A stretch of 64,000 nt of DNA from Bryobacteraceae bacterium. GTDB taxonomy: Bacteria > Acidobacteriota > Terriglobia > Bryobacterales > Bryobacteraceae. The position numbers and the translations under genes were made by a program. This document shows positions 27,605-38,139 of the stretch, piece by piece. How positions within the stretch are numbered: position 1 is the stretch's first letter; each line of letters starts with the position of its first letter. The stretch spans positions 372,001 through 436,000 of the forward strand of contig JAIEMJ010000013.1 in NCBI GenBank assembly GCA_019752335.1, in the 5' to 3' direction. The notes beneath the pieces are model-generated. The model did no database searches and had not been told where the DNA came from. It worked only from the letters and a program-made list of their open reading frames with translations.

Positions 27605-28960
27605 CTACCACAGGGAAACGGGGATATCGGAAGGCGTGAAGTTGACCCCAAACGATACCCGGTTGCCGTTCAGATTGAAGGCCGAGAAACTCTCGGTGAC
27701 TGAGTTTCGCCGGTCGTAGCGAGCCGTCAGTTGCGCCCACTTCGCTACCTGCCAACCAAAACCGGCACCACCGGTGTGGGCTTTGAAATTGCCTTGGATC
27801 TGGCCGACGCTCCGAAGGCGCATGTAAGTGTAGCCAGCATTGAAGTTGAGATTGCGGCTCAAGCGGCGCGTATAGGTCGCACCACCCTGATCCATCTGGG
27901 ACGTGAGAATGATACCGTTCCCAGGATTCACGGAACGGGAAAAAGAAGTAGTCAGAGAACCGCTCGGCGCGTTGCGCGTGAGGGCAATGGTCCCTGAGCC
28001 AAGGATCGGCTTATTGTAGAACACCTCCTGGCCGCTCGAAACGCCAATAATGGCGGCGATAGCAGGATCGATCAGAACCGTTCGCTGACCGAGGGTCTCC
28101 ACTCGCAAAGCTCCGAGACGAGCGTTCAGTTCCCAACGGCGCCCGATCTGACGGGCCCAAAAGACACCGAGGCCATGGATGTAGGAGTCGCCAAAGGAGC
28201 GGGAGAATTGGAAAGTCATGAAGCTATAGTCAATACCGACAGAGTTCCGCTTGTTGATCCGCCGCGTCACGTCAGCCCGCGTTTGGAGTCCGTCCACTCC
28301 CACCAACGCCCGATTGCGGCGTCGTACGGTGTAACCGCCACCAGAGAGGGAAATCGATGTCCGGTTGCTCAAGTTGTAGGTCAGGGTGCCATTCACGCCG
28401 CCGTAGTTCGTGCGCACATCGAAGAGAGAGTTGGTGGGGAGGCCCACACCGCCAATTGCGTCGGTATTGTTCAGGCCACCAGGATTGACCGCGCCGCCGA
28501 AGGCTCGATTGGTGGTACCCGCATTGACACTACCTTGCAGGCTCAGCTTCTTCGTCACAATCGTGCCGTAACTCAAATCGACTGACTGGTCAGTACCATT
28601 CCAGAATTCAAAGTTACGATAGTGGCGATAGTCGCCCAGGTATGACAGTTGGAGTTGATTGCGTTTCCAGACCTTCGTGCCATAAACGCCACCAATCACT
28701 TCGATGCCTGCCGCGCCGCGGGTAAACACTCCGGTTTCGGTGCCAGGACGAATGGAGGTGAGGCCGCTATCGTAAATCGCCTGGACGCCCAGATGCGGCC
28801 GGACGCGCAAGCCATCGCCTTTGCGGCCGTTTCCGGCGCCGCCGCGGCCCAGGATGGAAGGGCCGCCGAAGCCACCGCCGCCACCGAGTCCGGCCAATCC
28901 GCCCTGCCCAAACGATAGTTGCGACGTAAGCAGTATCAATAGCAGGGCGCCTAATTTCAC
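27605..28960 (-). CDS. Predicted outer-membrane beta-barrel protein
   Basis: The product has 451 residues and a signal peptide (KLGALLLILLTSQLSFG). A glycine-rich stretch (GLAGLGGGGGFGGP) follows, and then many alternating strands typical of a barrel (RNQLQLSYLGDYRHYRNF, KAHTGGAGFGWQVAK). It starts with GTG at 28960, supported by GAGGAGG about 10 bases upstream. The transported substrate is unknown. A receiver-only regulator gene follows 2 bp downstream. Confidence 0.75.
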   Translation of the reverse strand: MKLGALLLILLTSQLSFGQGGLAGLGGGGGFGGPSILGRGGAGNGRKGDGLRVRPHLGVQAIYDSGLTSIRPGTETGVFTRGAAGIEVIGGVYGTKVWKRNQLQLSYLGDYRHYRNFEFWNGTDQSVDLSYGTIVTKKLSLQGSVNAGTTNRAFGGAVNPGGLNNTDAIGGVGLPTNSLFDVRTNYGGVNGTLTYNLSNRTSISLSGGGYTVRRRNRALVGVDGLQTRADVTRRINKRNSVGIDYSFMTFQFSRSFGDSYIHGLGVFWARQIGRRWELNARLGALRVETLGQRTVLIDPAIAAIIGVSSGQEVFYNKPILGSGTIALTRNAPSGSLTTSFSRSVNPGNGIILTSQMDQGGATYTRRLSRNLNFNAGYTYMRLRSVGQIQGNFKAHTGGAGFGWQVAKWAQLTARYDRRNSVTESFSAFNLNGNRVSFGVNFTPSDIPVSLW

Positions 28961-29137
28961 TCTCAGATTGCCTCCTCAGCGGCCGTCGGCAAAGTCGCCC
29001 AAGCTCGCATTAACCGGCCGCCCACCTGGGATACCGTACCTCCAGTCTCGTTTGACGCCCCTAGTACTGTCAAGCCGGTGAACACCTTAGGCCGCTGCGC
29101 CAAGAGCTTGAAAAAGAAGTAACATCCGAACAGGACC

Positions 29138-31180
29138 ATGCGTCCCACGAAGCACATGTACCCTCAAGCGATTCCTGCGATCTCTCTGGCGATCTCTTCC
29201 GTCCTGGCCGCGGACTTACCGGTCTCCCAAGTCGTGCTCTACAAGAACGGCGTCGGCTACTTCGAACGGGCCGGCGAATTGAAGGCCGGCGAAGCCGCCC
29301 GGCTCGATTTCAAGGCCGCCGAAATGAACGACGTGCTGAAGTCGCTCTCGGTCACCCAGAAAGGCGGCGGCCCGGTCACCGGCCTCCGCTATGACTCGAG
29401 CGAACCGCTCAACACCAAACTGGGCGAGTTCCCCTTCCGCGTCGAAAACGGGCAAAGCCTGAGTGCCTTCCTGGACCAACTGAAGGGCGCCGTCGTGAGC
29501 CTGAAGTTGCTCTCGGGCGAAACCGACGGAGGCACCATCGTCTCCGGCCGGCGCCTTCCCTCTGACGCGCAACGTAACGAGCGCGAGTTGCTGATCCTCA
29601 TGCTGGCGAGTGGCGACTTGAAGACGTTCGACCTGGGCGTCGTGCAAACCCTCAAGCTCGCCGACCCGTTGCTCGAAGCCGAACTCCGCCGCTTCCTTTC
29701 CACCTTGACCGCCTCGCGCTCCAAGGAAAAGAAGAGCGTGTACCTGGACTCCACCGACGACAAGGCGCGCCAGGTCGCCTTGAGCTACATGATTCCCACG
29801 CCGATCTGGAAGTCGAGCTACCGGCTCATCTTCGGCGCGGCCGGTGATCCAACGCTTGAAGGCTGGGCCATCGTCGACAACACCACCGGCGAGGACTGGA
29901 ACAAGGTGCAACTAGCCCTGGTAAGCGGCCGCCCGGTCAGCTTCATCTCGCGGCTCTATGAGCCGAAGTACGTCGCGCGCCAGACGGCGGACTTGGCGGA
30001 GGAGCAGGCGCAGGGTCCGGTGACTTATGACGGCGCGGTAGCGGAACTTCGGCCCATGCTGGCCGCCGCGCCGCCCGCCCAGGCCAGGCGGATGGGCGGC
30101 AACTCTCAGTTTCAAGCGAACGCCATGATGGACAAAGCTCAGGTGCAAGGTGGCGTCGTGGGCGGCATAGTCGCCGGCGTGCCCAGCACGCTCGCCGTCA
30201 GCACCGAAGGCCGCGACCTGGGCGACCTCTTCGAGTACCGCTTCTCCACTCCCGTTACCGTCCGCAAAAACGAAAGCGTGATGTTGCCCTTCGTGCAGCA
30301 AAAGGTGACGGCACGCAAGTTACTCATCTACACCTCCGGCCAAAGTTCGCGCAACCCGATGTCAGCCGCGGCGATCGTCAACTCCACCGGCAAGACGCTC
30401 GACGGCGGGCCCATCACCGTCTTCGACGCAGCCGCCTACGGCGGCGAGGCGCTCATGGAGAGCCTGAAAGCCGGCGACAAGCGACTGATCAGCTACGCCA
30501 CGGACCTGGGTACGCGCATCACCACGAACGCCGAGTCCGGCAGCGAAGTCGTCCGCGAGGTGAAGGCGAAGGACGGCATCCTCACCTCGAAGCTCTCGGT
30601 GCAAGAGACCACCACCTACACGATTCGCAATGTGGACCCGCGCGCCAAGACGCTCATCATCGAGCACCCGCTGAAGCCGGAATCGAAGCTCCTGGGTGAC
30701 GTGAAGCCAATGGAAACCTCCGCAAACCACCATCGTTTCGAGGTGAAACTCGCCGCCAACGCCAATGAGAAGTTCGTCGTGCGCGAGGAGCATCTGCTCG
30801 AAAACACCGAACAGATCAGCAACCTGAACGATGACCAGATCCTGATCTACCTGCGCAACAAATCGCTCAGCGAAGCGGCGCGCAAGCAACTGGACGCGGT
30901 GCGCGCGAAAAAGTCCGAAATCCAGGAGTCGACGCTGCAGGCCAACCGGCTCAGCACGGAAATCAACGAATTGGTGCAGGACCAGGAGCGCGTCCGGCAG
31001 AATCTGAATAGCCTCAACCGCGTGAACGGCCAGGAAGCGCAGGTCCGCAAGTACGCGAGCGATCTGGCCGCCTCCGAAGCCAAACTGGCCACCTTGCGCG
31101 ACAACCAAAGCGCCAATCGGAAACGCGTCGCGACGCTGCAAGGCGAGCTCAGCGACCTAGTCAACAAACTCGCATTCTAA
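29138..31180 (+). CDS. DUF4139 domain-containing secreted protein
   Basis: The product has 680 residues and a signal-like N-terminus (AIPAISLAISSVLAA). The body matches DUF4139 proteins, with VVLYKNGVGYFERAG near the start, SYMIPTPIWKSSYRLI, EGWAIVDNTTGEDWN and the later TYTIRNVDPRAKTLIIEHP. The C-terminal 130 residues are predicted coiled coil (KQLDAVRAKKSEIQEST). A low-complexity stretch (QVQGGVVGGIVAGVP) sits in the middle. Function is unknown for the family. M7 at 29156 is an alternative start. Confidence 0.85.
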   Translation: MRPTKHMYPQAIPAISLAISSVLAADLPVSQVVLYKNGVGYFERAGELKAGEAARLDFKAAEMNDVLKSLSVTQKGGGPVTGLRYDSSEPLNTKLGEFPFRVENGQSLSAFLDQLKGAVVSLKLLSGETDGGTIVSGRRLPSDAQRNERELLILMLASGDLKTFDLGVVQTLKLADPLLEAELRRFLSTLTASRSKEKKSVYLDSTDDKARQVALSYMIPTPIWKSSYRLIFGAAGDPTLEGWAIVDNTTGEDWNKVQLALVSGRPVSFISRLYEPKYVARQTADLAEEQAQGPVTYDGAVAELRPMLAAAPPAQARRMGGNSQFQANAMMDKAQVQGGVVGGIVAGVPSTLAVSTEGRDLGDLFEYRFSTPVTVRKNESVMLPFVQQKVTARKLLIYTSGQSSRNPMSAAAIVNSTGKTLDGGPITVFDAAAYGGEALMESLKAGDKRLISYATDLGTRITTNAESGSEVVREVKAKDGILTSKLSVQETTTYTIRNVDPRAKTLIIEHPLKPESKLLGDVKPMETSANHHRFEVKLAANANEKFVVREEHLLENTEQISNLNDDQILIYLRNKSLSEAARKQLDAVRAKKSEIQESTLQANRLSTEINELVQDQERVRQNLNSLNRVNGQEAQVRKYASDLAASEAKLATLRDNQSANRKRVATLQGELSDLVNKLAF

Positions 31181-31203
31181 GCACGTAGGACCGGCCGGTC
31201 CCT

Positions 31204-31632
31204 TTAGGCCTTCTTAGTCGGGTAGCCCTTCGTGATCCAGTCGGTATGGAGGTTAGTCGGGATCACCATCGCTTTCACGCGCGTGTAACCCAGGCTGGCG
31301 AGCTTATTGAAAGCCGGCTCCATGTTGGGGCAATGGTCCCATGGGCAACAGCCGCAGTAAAGCACGATGTCCCGATTCTTCGGGACGTCCTTCACTAAGG
31401 CGGCGAGCGTTTCGAGCCCTTCCGGCTTCGAGCCCGCACCGCCGTAAACCGCGCCCTCAATGTGCGCGCTGCGATAGAGGAACGGAAAGGCGACGCAAAT
31501 CACCATCGGCTTCTGGGGCAACAGCGAGACGGCTTCGGCCGGCGTGATACGGGCCTTGGCGGGAATGGCGTCGGCATTGGCGCGGACGCCAGTAGCGGCG
31601 GCCAGCAGAAGAGCGGCACGGCGAGTGAGCAT
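31204..31632 (-). CDS. Rhodanese-like protein, secreted
   Basis: The product has 142 residues, beginning with a signal-like segment (LTRRAALLLAAATG). A rhodanese-fold domain follows, with the active-site loop LYCGCCPWDHC (Cys93 as the likely sulfur-accepting residue; Cys95, 96 and 101 are extra). It could move sulfur or bind a metal. The start codon shares a base with the stop of the DUF1501 gene, so the two are translationally coupled. Confidence 0.82.
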   Translation of the reverse strand: MLTRRAALLLAAATGVRANADAIPAKARITPAEAVSLLPQKPMVICVAFPFLYRSAHIEGAVYGGAGSKPEGLETLAALVKDVPKNRDIVLYCGCCPWDHCPNMEPAFNKLASLGYTRVKAMVIPTNLHTDWITKGYPTKKA

Positions 31633-33053
31633 TAGGCGAATACCTGTTTAATGACGTTACCACCGAAGTCAGTCAGCTTTTCGTTGCGGCCATTGTGGAG
31701 ATACCAGAGCTGATTCTGGTCGAGCCCCAGGGCGTGCAGGATGGTGGCGTGGAAGTCGCGCATGGTGTAGCGGTCGCCGACGCCGTTCAGGCCGAAGTCG
31801 TCGGTCTGGCCGATGGCTTGCCCGCCCTTCACGCCGCCGCCCGCGAACCACATAGTAAACCCGTGGGGATTGTGGTCCCGCCCGTTGCCGGATTCCGACA
31901 TCGGCAAGCGGCCAAACTCACTGCCCCAGATCACCAGCGTGTCGTCGAGCAAGCCGCGCGACTTCAGATCCTTGAGCAGTCCGGCGATGGGCTTATCCGT
32001 CATGCCGCTCATCTTCTCGTGATTCTTCTTGAGGTGGCTATGCGCGTCCCATTGAATCGACACCGGCCCGCCACCCGAATAAATCTGAATGTAGCGAACG
32101 CCGCGCTCCAGTAGCCGCCGGGCGAGCAGGAGCCGACCGCCAAACTCACGCGTCCGGTCTTCGTCGAGTCCGTAAAGGCTCTTCGTCGCTGCGGACTCGC
32201 CGGAGAAGTCGACGGCTTCGGGCGCCGACGTCTGCATCTTGAAAGCCAACTCGTACGACGAAATGCGCGCCGCCATATTGGAGTCCAGCGGGTCGGAATC
32301 CATCTGATTCATCTTTTGGAGTAAGTCCAGCGTGCGGCGCTGGCGATCCGCCGGCACCGGCGACTTCAGATGCATGATCGGATTGGCGCCGCTGCGAAAC
32401 ACCGTACCCTGGTGTACCGCCGGGAGAAAGCCCGAACCCCAACAAGGCGTGCCGCCCTCGGGCGTTCCTTCTGGTTGCGGCATCACCACATAGGCCGGGA
32501 GATTCTCGCTCTCACAGCCCAGCCCGTAAGTCACCCAGGATCCCAGGCTCGGAAAGCCCATGAGGATGCGCCCGGAATGCACGTGATACATCGCCGGCGC
32601 ATGCACCACGCTGTCCGTTTGGAAGCTCCGCACGAAGCACATGTCATCCACGCATTGCGACAGATGCGGAAACAAGTCGCTCACCCACATGCCGCTCTGG
32701 CCGTACTGCTTGAAATTCCACGGCGACCCCAGAATCGGCGTCGAGCCATCCGTAAACTGGCTACTGATTTTGCCAAAGCTCTCCGGCAATTTCTGCCCTT
32801 CGAACTTCTTCAGCAATGGCTTCGGATCAAAGGTATCCATCTGGCTGGGCGCGCCCACCATGAAGAGGAAAATCACCCGCTTGGCCCTGGCGGGAAAATG
32901 CGGCTGCTTCGCCGCCAGCGGATTCAGCGCCTTGGCCTGCGCCAGCATGCCTTGCAGCGCGAGCGCGCCGAAGCCCTGCGCCGAGCCGCGCAGGACGTCG
33001 CGCCGCGTCACCGCCGCGGGAATCCGGTGTTTAGGGAAGGTAGACAAACTCAT
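31632..33053 (-). CDS. DUF1501 domain-containing protein
   Basis: The product has 473 residues. A Tat-type signal ([20 protein letters not shown]) leads into a sulfatase-like fold, with [28 protein letters not shown] and the [17 protein letters not shown] block typical of DUF1501. Such genes sit beside DUF1549/DUF1553 partners in Planctomycetes, Verrucomicrobia and Acidobacteria, as here. The first 23 bp overlap the end of that partner. No reaction has been assigned to the family as far as I know. Confidence 0.92.
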   Translation of the reverse strand: MSLSTFPKHRIPAAVTRRDVLRGSAQGFGALALQGMLAQAKALNPLAAKQPHFPARAKRVIFLFMVGAPSQMDTFDPKPLLKKFEGQKLPESFGKISSQFTDGSTPILGSPWNFKQYGQSGMWVSDLFPHLSQCVDDMCFVRSFQTDSVVHAPAMYHVHSGRILMGFPSLGSWVTYGLGCESENLPAYVVMPQPEGTPEGGTPCWGSGFLPAVHQGTVFRSGANPIMHLKSPVPADRQRRTLDLLQKMNQMDSDPLDSNMAARISSYELAFKMQTSAPEAVDFSGESAATKSLYGLDEDRTREFGGRLLLARRLLERGVRYIQIYSGGGPVSIQWDAHSHLKKNHEKMSGMTDKPIAGLLKDLKSRGLLDDTLVIWGSEFGRLPMSESGNGRDHNPHGFTMWFAGGGVKGGQAIGQTDDFGLNGVGDRYTMRDFHATILHALGLDQNQLWYLHNGRNEKLTDFGGNVIKQVFA

Positions 33054-35193
33054 GGCGATTCATTAGCGCGAGGCAGAATTCCTCGAGCTTTCCTCCTTCA
33101 CGAAAGAACTTTTGCGCCAAGCCCGTCTCCACCGGACGCGGCGCGCGGGCCAGCGCTAATTGGTAAGCGGTGTCGAGTTGGCAGGCTTGTTTCGTGCCGC
33201 AGGACTGCGTCAGCCGCGCGGCCAGGGCCTTGGCGCGGTCCTGTGTGAAACTCGAATTCATCAACGACAGCGACTGCAACGCGTGCGTGCTGCTGGCCCG
33301 CTGCGGGCACGAACTCATGGCGTCCGGCTGGTCAAAATTCGTCATCATCGGCAGACGCACGGTGCGTTTATTGAGTAAGTAGATACTGCGCCGGTTAAAT
33401 TCCGTGGTGTCTTTCACCAACGGCCACAAGTTATCCGGCTCTTGCTCGGTGAAGATCAACTCGTAGAGCTCCGGCTCAATCGGCACGCGGACCGGCGGAC
33501 CGCCCGGTTTCGCGTTGAGTTCGCCACTTAGGGCGAGTAAGTTATCGCGCAACATCTCCGCGTCCATGCGCCGGCGATGGGCGCGCCAGTAAAGTTTATT
33601 GTCGGCGTCCGTCTTGATCTTTTCCGCGTCCAGCGTCGCCGTCTGCTGATAAACGCTCGACAGCAGAATCAGGCGGTCCATCGCCTTCACATTCCACTTC
33701 TGCGCGACGAATTCGGTGGCGAGCCAATCGAGCAAGGCCGGATGCGTCGGTCGTTCGCCGAGCGCGCCGAAATCGTTCATCGTGCGCACCAGGCCCGCGC
33801 CCATGCGCGCCTGCCAAATGCGGTTCACCATCACCCGCGCGGTGAGCGGATGCTCCGGCGCGGCCAGCCATTCCGCCAGCGCCTTGCGCCGCCCTTCCAC
33901 CTTGGCCGGCACCGCGATCTGATGGGCGAAGGCCAGGGGCACGGCCGGCTCCACGGGCGCCAGCTTCATCTTGTGGTCGCCGACTTTCAGAATGTGCGTG
34001 ACCGGCGCCTCCTCCATATTCTCGACGCCGTAGGCGGCCGGCACCGGCGGCGGAGCGATCAATTCGAGCTCGTGCATCTGCCGGCGCAGCGCCTTGCGGC
34101 GGCTCTTGTCGGGCTCGCCGATGCGGTTCACCACCTCGTCCCACGTGGAGTCCGTCTGCTTGTTCGCGTCCTTGGCGAGCAGCTTCTCTTCCTCATTTCG
34201 CTCGTGAATGGGCTTATCGAGCACCGCCCGCAAATGCGGCGCCAAGAGGAGTTTTTTCTCGGCCTTCAATTGCTCACGATAAGGCTTCTCGATCTCCTGA
34301 AGCTGGTCATGGATGGGCTTCACCTTCTCCAGATGCGCCTGCAGCGCCGCGATGGCGGCCTTCTTCTCGTCCGGCGTAACGATCTCTACCTCGGCCGTCT
34401 TGGCGCCGGCGAAGATGGCCTGCAACTGATAATAGTCGGCCTGCAGAATGGGATCGAACTTGTGATTGTGGCAGCGCGCGCAATTCATGGTGAGCCCCAG
34501 AAATGCTCCGCCCACCGCCGCCGTCATCTCGACAAGTACTTCCTGCCGGTCCATCTCCTTATCCGTATTGCCGCCCACCAGATGCTCCGGACCGGCGCGG
34601 AGAAAGCCCGTCGCGATGCGCGCTTCGTGATTGCCGGGCCAGATCTCATCGCCCGCGATTTGCTCCTTCAAGAACTGGTCATAAGGCTTGTTCTGGTTGA
34701 ACGAGCGGATCACATAGTCACGATATCGCCAGGCCTGGGCCCGCTCCAAATCGAGCTCGAAGCCATTGGTATCGGCGTAACGCACAACGTCGAGCCACTT
34801 CTGCCCCCAGCGCTCGCCATAAGCCGGGGACGCGAGCAGGCGGTCGACGAGCTTCTCGTAGGCTTGCGGCGAACGGTCCGCGATGAAGGCGCTCACTTCG
34901 GCCGGCGTCGGCGGCAGGCCGGTAACATCCAGCGTCAAGCGGCGGATCAGTTGCGCGCGCGGCAGCGCGGGCGAAGGTGCCCAGCCTTTCTCCCGCAGAC
35001 TCTTCAGAATGAAAGCGTCCACGGGCGTGCGAACCCAAGGCTCTTGGATCGCCGGGACCGCGGGGCGAACGGGCGGACGGAAGCTCCACCAACTCTTGCG
35101 GGCCAGCACCTTCTCGTCGGCCTTGGTGAGCACGGACGCCGGTTCCGCGATACCCAACCAGACGGCAAAAGCAAGAGCAATGGCGCGGCGCAT
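33031..35193 (-). CDS. DUF1549/DUF1553 (PSD1-type) secreted protein
   Basis: The product has 720 residues with a signal-like N-terminus. DUF1549 occupies roughly residues 55-260 ([34 protein letters not shown], and the [11 protein letters not shown] heme-like CxxCH). A charged coiled region follows, then DUF1553 ([33 protein letters not shown]). Together with DUF1501 it forms a widespread gene pair of unknown biochemistry, perhaps linked to polysaccharide use. It is the first gene of the three-gene operon. Confidence 0.92.
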   Translation of the reverse strand: MRRAIALAFAVWLGIAEPASVLTKADEKVLARKSWWSFRPPVRPAVPAIQEPWVRTPVDAFILKSLREKGWAPSPALPRAQLIRRLTLDVTGLPPTPAEVSAFIADRSPQAYEKLVDRLLASPAYGERWGQKWLDVVRYADTNGFELDLERAQAWRYRDYVIRSFNQNKPYDQFLKEQIAGDEIWPGNHEARIATGFLRAGPEHLVGGNTDKEMDRQEVLVEMTAAVGGAFLGLTMNCARCHNHKFDPILQADYYQLQAIFAGAKTAEVEIVTPDEKKAAIAALQAHLEKVKPIHDQLQEIEKPYREQLKAEKKLLLAPHLRAVLDKPIHERNEEEKLLAKDANKQTDSTWDEVVNRIGEPDKSRRKALRRQMHELELIAPPPVPAAYGVENMEEAPVTHILKVGDHKMKLAPVEPAVPLAFAHQIAVPAKVEGRRKALAEWLAAPEHPLTARVMVNRIWQARMGAGLVRTMNDFGALGERPTHPALLDWLATEFVAQKWNVKAMDRLILLSSVYQQTATLDAEKIKTDADNKLYWRAHRRRMDAEMLRDNLLALSGELNAKPGGPPVRVPIEPELYELIFTEQEPDNLWPLVKDTTEFNRRSIYLLNKRTVRLPMMTNFDQPDAMSSCPQRASSTHALQSLSLMNSSFTQDRAKALAARLTQSCGTKQACQLDTAYQLALARAPRPVETGLAQKFFREGGKLEEFCLALMNRHEFVYLP

Positions 35194-35246
35194 TAAAAAG
35201 TCCTCTTTTTTGAGTATATCGAACCAGCCTGCTAACTTAGAATCGT

Positions 35247-35666
35247 ATGCAACCTACTTACGATGACGCCAACCTGATCCTGCGCCTCTATGAGATGCGC
35301 CGCGAGGCCACCATGCGCGACGCGCGCACGTGGTTCACCAGTTCCTGCAAGCCGCAAAACCTCGAAGATCTGCTCAAGAATGTCGCGCCCCCCGGCACGC
35401 TACACAACGCCTACTATCGGCAGGTGACTTCCTATTGGGAGATGGTGGCCGGCTTCATCACCAGCGGCGTCCTGAACAAAGAGCTCTTCTTTCAGAGCGG
35501 CATGGAACTGCTGCTGGTGTGGGTGCGGGTCCACAAGCTGGTGCCCGAAGCGCGTGCCAGCTTCGGCAACCCGAAGATGTGGCGGAACCTGGAAGCCGTC
35601 GCCACGGACTTCATTCAGTATCTCGGCCAGGACGCCTACGACGCCTTCGCCAAGCGCATTGGCTAG
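35247..35666 (+). CDS. Conserved hypothetical protein
   Basis: The product has 139 residues, is soluble and mostly helical (LILRLYEMRREATMRDAR, MELLLVWVRVHKLVPEAR). I do not recognise the family. No clear ribosome site is visible before the ATG. The next gene starts 6 bp after it on the same strand, so the pair is probably co-expressed. Confidence 0.65.
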   Translation: MQPTYDDANLILRLYEMRREATMRDARTWFTSSCKPQNLEDLLKNVAPPGTLHNAYYRQVTSYWEMVAGFITSGVLNKELFFQSGMELLLVWVRVHKLVPEARASFGNPKMWRNLEAVATDFIQYLGQDAYDAFAKRIG

Positions 35667-35672
35667 GCCGGC

Positions 35673-35930
35673 ATGAAGCAGGAACCGGAGTTCTTCGGCG
35701 AGCAGGAGCTGGACCTCGTCTACATCGCGAAGAAGCTGCGCGAGGCGCTCCTGCTGGAGGAGCGCCTCACTGCCGCCGGCATCGACTACGCCGTGGAAGT
35801 GGACGAGTACCGCGGTGGCTTCATCTTTCAAACGCTGCGCAAAGGCGCCTTCCTGTACGTGCAGAACGCCGACCTCGAACGTGCCCGGCAAATCGTGCTC
35901 GACGCCGGGCTGAAACCGCCCTCGACCTGA
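35673..35930 (+). CDS. Small hypothetical protein (DUF2007-like fold possible)
   Basis: The product has 85 residues. The pattern of a helix, then AAGIDYAVEVDEYRGGF, then LYVQNADLERARQIVLDAG resembles small alpha/beta proteins of the DUF2007 type, but I cannot confirm the family. It follows the previous hypothetical by 6 bp and precedes the transglycosylase gene by 13 bp. Confidence 0.6.
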   Translation: MKQEPEFFGEQELDLVYIAKKLREALLLEERLTAAGIDYAVEVDEYRGGFIFQTLRKGAFLYVQNADLERARQIVLDAGLKPPST

Positions 35931-35943
35931 GATAATCGGGGTG

Positions 35944-38130
35944 ATGCGGCACCTGCTCTCTTTCGTCGTGCTGTTAGCGCCCTTGTGCGCGCAGTCTCCC
36001 AGCCCGGTGGAGACGCTGGCGCGCGCAGGTAAAAGCAAGCACGAAGCTTTACTAGCCTTGGCCGCGCAACACCCGCAGGACCGTACCGGGGCTGTCGCCT
36101 TGCTCGCGGCTGCCACCAGCGCGTCGCCCGCCGAAGCTATTAATCTCTACCAGAAATTGCTGCCCCGTCTCCCGCAACTGCGCGACTACCTGACATATTT
36201 CATCGCCAACAGCCACTATGAGGCGAAGTCGTTTGGCGAGGCCCAACGTGGCGCTGAGAACGTCGCAGCCGGCCCGGGGCCGCTCGCGCCGCGGGCTGTC
36301 TTGCTCGCCGCGCGGGCGGCGCTGCAACTGACCGACTACGCTTCGGCCATCCGCATTCTCGAAGCCCATCGGGCCAAGGCTCCGCAGCCCGCGGCGGACC
36401 GTCTGCTCGCCGAAGCCGCCGAACTCGCCGGCGACGCCCCCCGCGCCGCCAACGCCTTCCGCCGCATCTTCCAGCTCTACCCGCGCTCCAGCGAAGCCGC
36501 CGACGCCGAGAAGGCCCTCACCCGCATGGGCGCGCCGCTCGGCACCACCGCGGAGCTCTTCGAACGCGCCAAACGGCTCATCGATACCGGAGACCCCAAT
36601 CGCGGCGCCCGGGCGCTCGAAGCCGTGCTGCCGCAGTTGACCGGCAAAGAGCGCGAGTGGGCTAGCCTCCGCATCGGCTACGCCGACTATCAGGCCCGCA
36701 ACACGCCCGCGGCTTACGCCCACCTGAAGAGCTTACGCCTCGAGTCGCCCGACAATGAAGCGGAACGCCTGGCCCTCCTGGTCAACCTCAACCGGCGCTT
36801 GGAGAAGCCCGCCGAAATCGACGCTCTGGTCGCCGAGTTGAGCGAGCGCTTTCCGGCTTCGCCCCGGCGCGGCGAAGCCATGGCCTCTGCCGGAGACTTC
36901 TACTACAACAGCAACCAACAGGACCGTGCCGAGCCCATGTTTCGCTCTTGCCGGGCATTCTCCGTGCGCTGCAGTTGGAAGGCTGCGTTTGCCGACTTAC
37001 TCAATCGCCGCTCCGACGCCTTCCTACGCCTGGCTGAGCATTGGCGCCGCTACCCGGAGTCTCCGCACGCGAGCGCGGCCTTATACTTTGCCGCCCGTTT
37101 CGCGGAGAACAACGGTGACCTGCCCACGGCGCGCGCCCTCTACGAACACACCAGCCGCACCTTTCCGAATCACTACTACGCGATGCTCTGCCGCCGCCGG
37201 CTGGAGGACGCCTCGGTGAGCGCCACTGCCCCAGCCGCCAAGTGGGTGGCCGAGTTGAACGCCCTGAAGTGGCCCCCGGTCGCTGCGCCCGCGAACTATG
37301 AGCCATCGGCCGCCTCGAAGTCGCGCGAGGAGCGGGCCAGTTTGCTCAGCGAAGCGGCACTCGACGAATATGCTGACCTGGAATTGCGCGCCGGCTTCGC
37401 CGAACAACCGGCCGTTACCGCGATGCTGATGGCGAAGTTCGCGCAACACCGCGGCGCGCCCGAACGCGGCATCCGACTCGTGAAGTCGCTCTATCCGGCC
37501 TACTTCGCCACGCCGCTCGAATCAGCACCGTTCGCCTTCTGGCAGATGGCCTATCCCCTGCCCTGGCGCAGTAACCTGGAGCAACTGGCGCGTGAGCGCG
37601 ACCTCGACCCCTTTATCATCGCGGGCCTGATTCGCCAGGAGAGCGAATTCGATGCCGCGGCCGTCTCGCGGAGTAACGCTCGCGGACTTACCCAGGTCAT
37701 GCCCGGTACCGGCAGTTGGCTCGCCAGTAAGCTCGGGCTCGGCCGCTTTTCCATCGGCATGTTGCATTTGCCCGAAACGAACCTAAACCTTGGCACTTAC
37801 TACATGCGCATGATGCTGAACCAGTTGGACCAGAATTGGGAGTTCATGCTGGCCGCCTATAACGCCGGCAAAGGCCGCGTGGATAAGTGGCGCACTTGGT
37901 TCGACTATCGTGAGCCCGCCGAATTTGTGGAAAGCATCCCCTTTGACGAAACGCGCAACTACGTTCAAGTGGTACTGCGTAACGCCGACTTCTATCGCCG
38001 CCTCTACGCCGCGCGCCCCGGCGCCACCACGCCGCTACCCGTAGTCGGCGCGCCCGTGTCCTTTATCGGAGCGATGACGAAACCGGCCGCCAAGCGGGCG
38101 CCCGTGAAGACCACGCGCAGAAAACGCTAA
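35944..38130 (+). CDS. Slt-type lytic murein transglycosylase with TPR-like helical domain
   Basis: This periplasmic enzyme cleaves peptidoglycan to 1,6-anhydro products. It has 728 residues and a signal peptide (RHLLSFVVLLAPLCAQ). A long helical-repeat region fills most of the protein, as in Slt70. The catalytic domain is at the C-terminus: Glu566 in LIRQESEFDAAAVSRSN, then ARGLTQVMPGTG and MLAAYNAGKGRVDKW. A GTG at 35941 directly before the ATG is an alternative start. Confidence 0.93.
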   Translation: MRHLLSFVVLLAPLCAQSPSPVETLARAGKSKHEALLALAAQHPQDRTGAVALLAAATSASPAEAINLYQKLLPRLPQLRDYLTYFIANSHYEAKSFGEAQRGAENVAAGPGPLAPRAVLLAARAALQLTDYASAIRILEAHRAKAPQPAADRLLAEAAELAGDAPRAANAFRRIFQLYPRSSEAADAEKALTRMGAPLGTTAELFERAKRLIDTGDPNRGARALEAVLPQLTGKEREWASLRIGYADYQARNTPAAYAHLKSLRLESPDNEAERLALLVNLNRRLEKPAEIDALVAELSERFPASPRRGEAMASAGDFYYNSNQQDRAEPMFRSCRAFSVRCSWKAAFADLLNRRSDAFLRLAEHWRRYPESPHASAALYFAARFAENNGDLPTARALYEHTSRTFPNHYYAMLCRRRLEDASVSATAPAAKWVAELNALKWPPVAAPANYEPSAASKSREERASLLSEAALDEYADLELRAGFAEQPAVTAMLMAKFAQHRGAPERGIRLVKSLYPAYFATPLESAPFAFWQMAYPLPWRSNLEQLARERDLDPFIIAGLIRQESEFDAAAVSRSNARGLTQVMPGTGSWLASKLGLGRFSIGMLHLPETNLNLGTYYMRMMLNQLDQNWEFMLAAYNAGKGRVDKWRTWFDYREPAEFVESIPFDETRNYVQVVLRNADFYRRLYAARPGATTPLPVVGAPVSFIGAMTKPAAKRAPVKTTRRKR

Positions 38131-38139
38131 GCTCAAAAG

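Noticed and set aside
33577-35196. Long plus-strand frame of 539 codons opposite the DUF1549/DUF1553 gene
   Set aside because: The composition (many Leu, Arg and His) is that of a shadow frame, and the opposite strand has a well-recognised gene.
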